This document shows, in pieces, positions 6,746 to 8,384 of a stretch of 8,384 nt of DNA; the stretch's first letter is position 1, and the number at the start of each line of letters is the position of its first letter. Both the position numbers and the translations under genes were made by a program. The DNA lies in the NCBI GenBank assembly GCA_020072905.1, contig JAIQGB010000176.1, positions 1 to 8,384 on the forward strand, in the 5' to 3' direction. Source of the DNA: Terriglobia bacterium (GTDB lineage Bacteria > Acidobacteriota > Terriglobia > UBA7540). The notes under the pieces are model-generated. The model made no database searches. It worked only from the letters and a program-made list of their open reading frames with translations, and was not told the origin of the DNA.

Positions 6746-8384
6746 CGCACCCTTCCGGTGTAAGGTGGTTGCCTGCGATGCGCCAGGCGCACCATGGCTC
6801 GTACCAGCGGTTGATAAACCTCGATGAGCTCGGGGGCATGTCGGCGGAGCGCGCGGAGATGCCGCTCGATCGTTTCCCAATCGCCGCGCGCGGCCGGGCC
6901 GGTCAAGGCACGCCGAGCGCCGAGCCGAACAAAATTCCCGACCGTCTCGCCTACGAACTGGCCGAGCATGGGCCGGACGGTTTCCGCCGGAACACCGGCG
7001 CCGCGGAGAAGCCGGGCAGCTTGATCAAGCAGAGTCACCACGCCCGCGCAGGAGAGGAAGGCCGCAGCGTGATAGAGGGTCTTCCAAGCCGGCCGGACGC
7101 GAAACGGGATGCCGTCCAAGGCTCGGGCCAAATGATTCGCCACCTTGCAGGCGGGAGCGTCGCCTTCAATCGCCCAGAAGGAACAGGGCAAGTTGCGAAA
7201 GCCTGTCGCCGGATCGGGGATGGTCTGAAAGGGGTGGAGCGAGCCGATCGCCGCGCCCTGTCGCTTGAGGGGAGCGAGCACCGTCGAGGGCAGAGCCCCG
7301 CAGGTGTGCAGAACAACTTTTCCGCGCCAACTTGCGCGCAGGTTCTTGAGCTGCCGCGCCAGTGGTGCGAGCGCTGCGTCCGAAACGGTGAGGAGAATCA
7401 CGGGGGCGTCGGCGAGTTCCTTCACGTCCAACGCCACCGGAGTGCCGCTGCCGATAAAGCGTACTGCCCGGCGCGCCGCCTCAAGTCGCCGAGCGGCCAC
7501 GAAGCGAACCTTGATCCCCGCGCTGGCCAGGAGCTTCGCCATGGCCTGTCCCAGCCGCCCTGGCCCGACGATGGTCAAGTCGAATTTGCCTGCGGGCTTT
7601 CGGGAGCGAATGCGGCGAGAGGGCTTCATTCGATTCCGGTTCTTCAAGCCGCCCTCCGTGAGTGTCCCGAGCTCCGGCCGCTTGATTTCGCGCGCCGGCG
7701 TGACCGCCGAGCGGTAAATGACTTCTTCGAGCGGCATGCCGAGATTGAGGATCTTCGACATGCAATTCACCATGTTCGCCTGAGGGATCAGGTAGCTATG
7801 CTGGTGAAGGTCCGTGGAAATCGAATCCGGCCCGAAACCCTGCTCCATGGCCGGGGCGGAAATGCGAAACCAGAAGCTTCCCCCGCCGTGCCCGAGGTCG
7901 AAGATCACGCCGCGCTTGCGCGCCTCGCGCACGTAGTCGTTCACCTTGCCGCTTTCGTCGAGCAGCGGAATGTGCTGGGCGTACAGGTGCGTGTGGATAT
8001 CGCCGGGGCGCATGTGCTTGAGCAGCAGATCGGCGTAAGTCCGCTCCGGAAGCGGGCGAAAGTCCACCATCACCGGCACGTTGGCGAGGCGCCCGGCCTC
8101 GAAGGCGCGGTCGAGCGCCTCCCATTCCGGCCCCTCGTAATGTGCGGTCTTTACGCCGATCAGGATGTCGGGATACCGCTTGATCATATCCGCCGTCGGG
8201 CGCGCGTCCATCTCGTTCATGCTCTGCTCACCGACGGGGTCCATACCCACACCGACGATGTTGAGGAAGGCCAGTACGCGCACCTTCGCCTTGTCGATGA
8301 TGCGGGCTTTGAAGGCTTCGAAATTCTTCCAGCCCGATGAGCCGGCATCAACGACGGTGGTTACTCCGTACGGAAAGGTGCTGA
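6742..8384 (-). CDS. Fused amidohydrolase/deacetylase and DUF2520 Rossmann protein (partial)
   Basis: The frame is open through the right edge, so the true start lies outside; residues just inside the edge read FPYGVTTVVDAGSSGW, a clear amidohydrolase segment. Bases 8384 to about 7650 encode an amidohydrolase/deacetylase-type metallohydrolase: GVKTAHYEG (the Lys is the usual carbamylated metal bridge), DIHTHLY, FDLGHGGGSF, DSISTDLH and PAREIKRPELGTLTEG. The family normally continues for about 60 residues (ADIAV and a closing beta-sandwich); here those are missing. The frame instead runs directly into a Rossmann-fold DUF2520 protein: GPGRLG nucleotide loop, HTCGALPS, and SLHPFQT, typical of this family related to ketopantoate and pyrroline-carboxylate reductases. 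The DUF2520 part looks complete (about 300 residues). It could be a genuine fusion, or two genes joined by deletion with DUF2520 still started internally at TTG 7647. The stop overlaps the ComEA-like start, suggesting coupled translation. Confidence 0.85.
   Translation of the reverse strand, partial: STFPYGVTTVVDAGSSGWKNFEAFKARIIDKAKVRVLAFLNIVGVGMDPVGEQSMNEMDARPTADMIKRYPDILIGVKTAHYEGPEWEALDRAFEAGRLANVPVMVDFRPLPERTYADLLLKHMRPGDIHTHLYAQHIPLLDESGKVNDYVREARKRGVIFDLGHGGGSFWFRISAPAMEQGFGPDSISTDLHQHSYLIPQANMVNCMSKILNLGMPLEEVIYRSAVTPAREIKRPELGTLTEGGLKNRNRMKPSRRIRSRKPAGKFDLTIVGPGRLGQAMAKLLASAGIKVRFVAARRLEAARRAVRFIGSGTPVALDVKELADAPVILLTVSDAALAPLARQLKNLRASWRGKVVLHTCGALPSTVLAPLKRQGAAIGSLHPFQTIPDPATGFRNLPCSFWAIEGDAPACKVANHLARALDGIPFRVRPAWKTLYHAAAFLSCAGVVTLLDQAARLLRGAGVPAETVRPMLGQFVGETVGNFVRLGARRALTGPAARGDWETIERHLRALRRHAPELIEVYQPLVRAMVRLAHRRQPPYTGRVR
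7645..7657 (-). promoter_or_regulatory. Internal ribosome-binding site and TTG start for DUF2520 protein
   Basis: On the minus strand GGAGG (7657-7653) stands five bases before TTG (7647-7645), exactly at the seam between the amidohydrolase and DUF2520 parts. Starting here would give a 301-residue DUF2520 protein (6742-7647) with GPGRLG at residues 28-33. ATG 7629 is an alternative but has a poorer ribosome site. The GGAGG could also be a coincidence of Glu-Gly codons in the amidohydrolase. Confidence 0.5.

Noticed and set aside
6544..8340. A long (598-codon) open frame on the plus strand antisense to the amidohydrolase-DUF2520 gene
   Set aside because: It lacks recognisable motifs and a ribosome site, while the minus strand over the same bases encodes two clear families. 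Long antisense frames are expected in GC-rich coding DNA.

Overview
The window is GC-rich (roughly 60% by eye) bacterial chromosome carrying metabolic and transport genes. I see no rRNA, tRNA, CRISPR array, phage gene or transposase. The gene types and the intergenic heptanucleotide repeats fit a free-living, environmental Gram-negative-type bacterium. An acidobacterium is my best guess, but it rests on style rather than a marker gene.

Left part (4-4298): two secreted carbohydrate-active proteins are transcribed divergently from a shared 350-base control region. On the minus strand lies a 367-residue protein with a Sec signal peptide that resembles TIM-barrel putative glycoside hydrolases. 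On the plus strand lies a 946-residue protein with a twin-arginine (Tat) signal and the architecture of glycoside hydrolase family 94, the glycoside phosphorylase family. The familiar phosphate-binding loop looks replaced. The pair probably handles an extracytoplasmic glycan.

Middle part (4525-6303): a two-gene phosphate uptake unit on the plus strand. It consists of a PhoU-like (DUF47) regulatory protein followed by a Pit-family low-affinity phosphate permease. A strong hairpin sits in the 171-base gap between them.

Right part (6433-8384, minus strand, convergent with pit): a reading frame that enters from beyond the right edge joins two unrelated proteins in frame. These are an amidohydrolase/deacetylase that has lost its C-terminal part and a Rossmann-fold DUF2520 protein. 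A ribosome-binding site and TTG codon at the seam could let the DUF2520 part be made separately. Its stop codon overlaps the start of a small ComEA-like helix-hairpin-helix gene (ATGA overlap). That gene is split by a one-base frameshift between its signal peptide and its DNA-binding domain. The convergent gap with pit holds two different 7-base tandem repeats.

No clear novel defence or mobile system is present. The most unusual items are the exported GH94-like enzyme, the amidohydrolase-DUF2520 fusion and the frameshifted ComEA-like gene.
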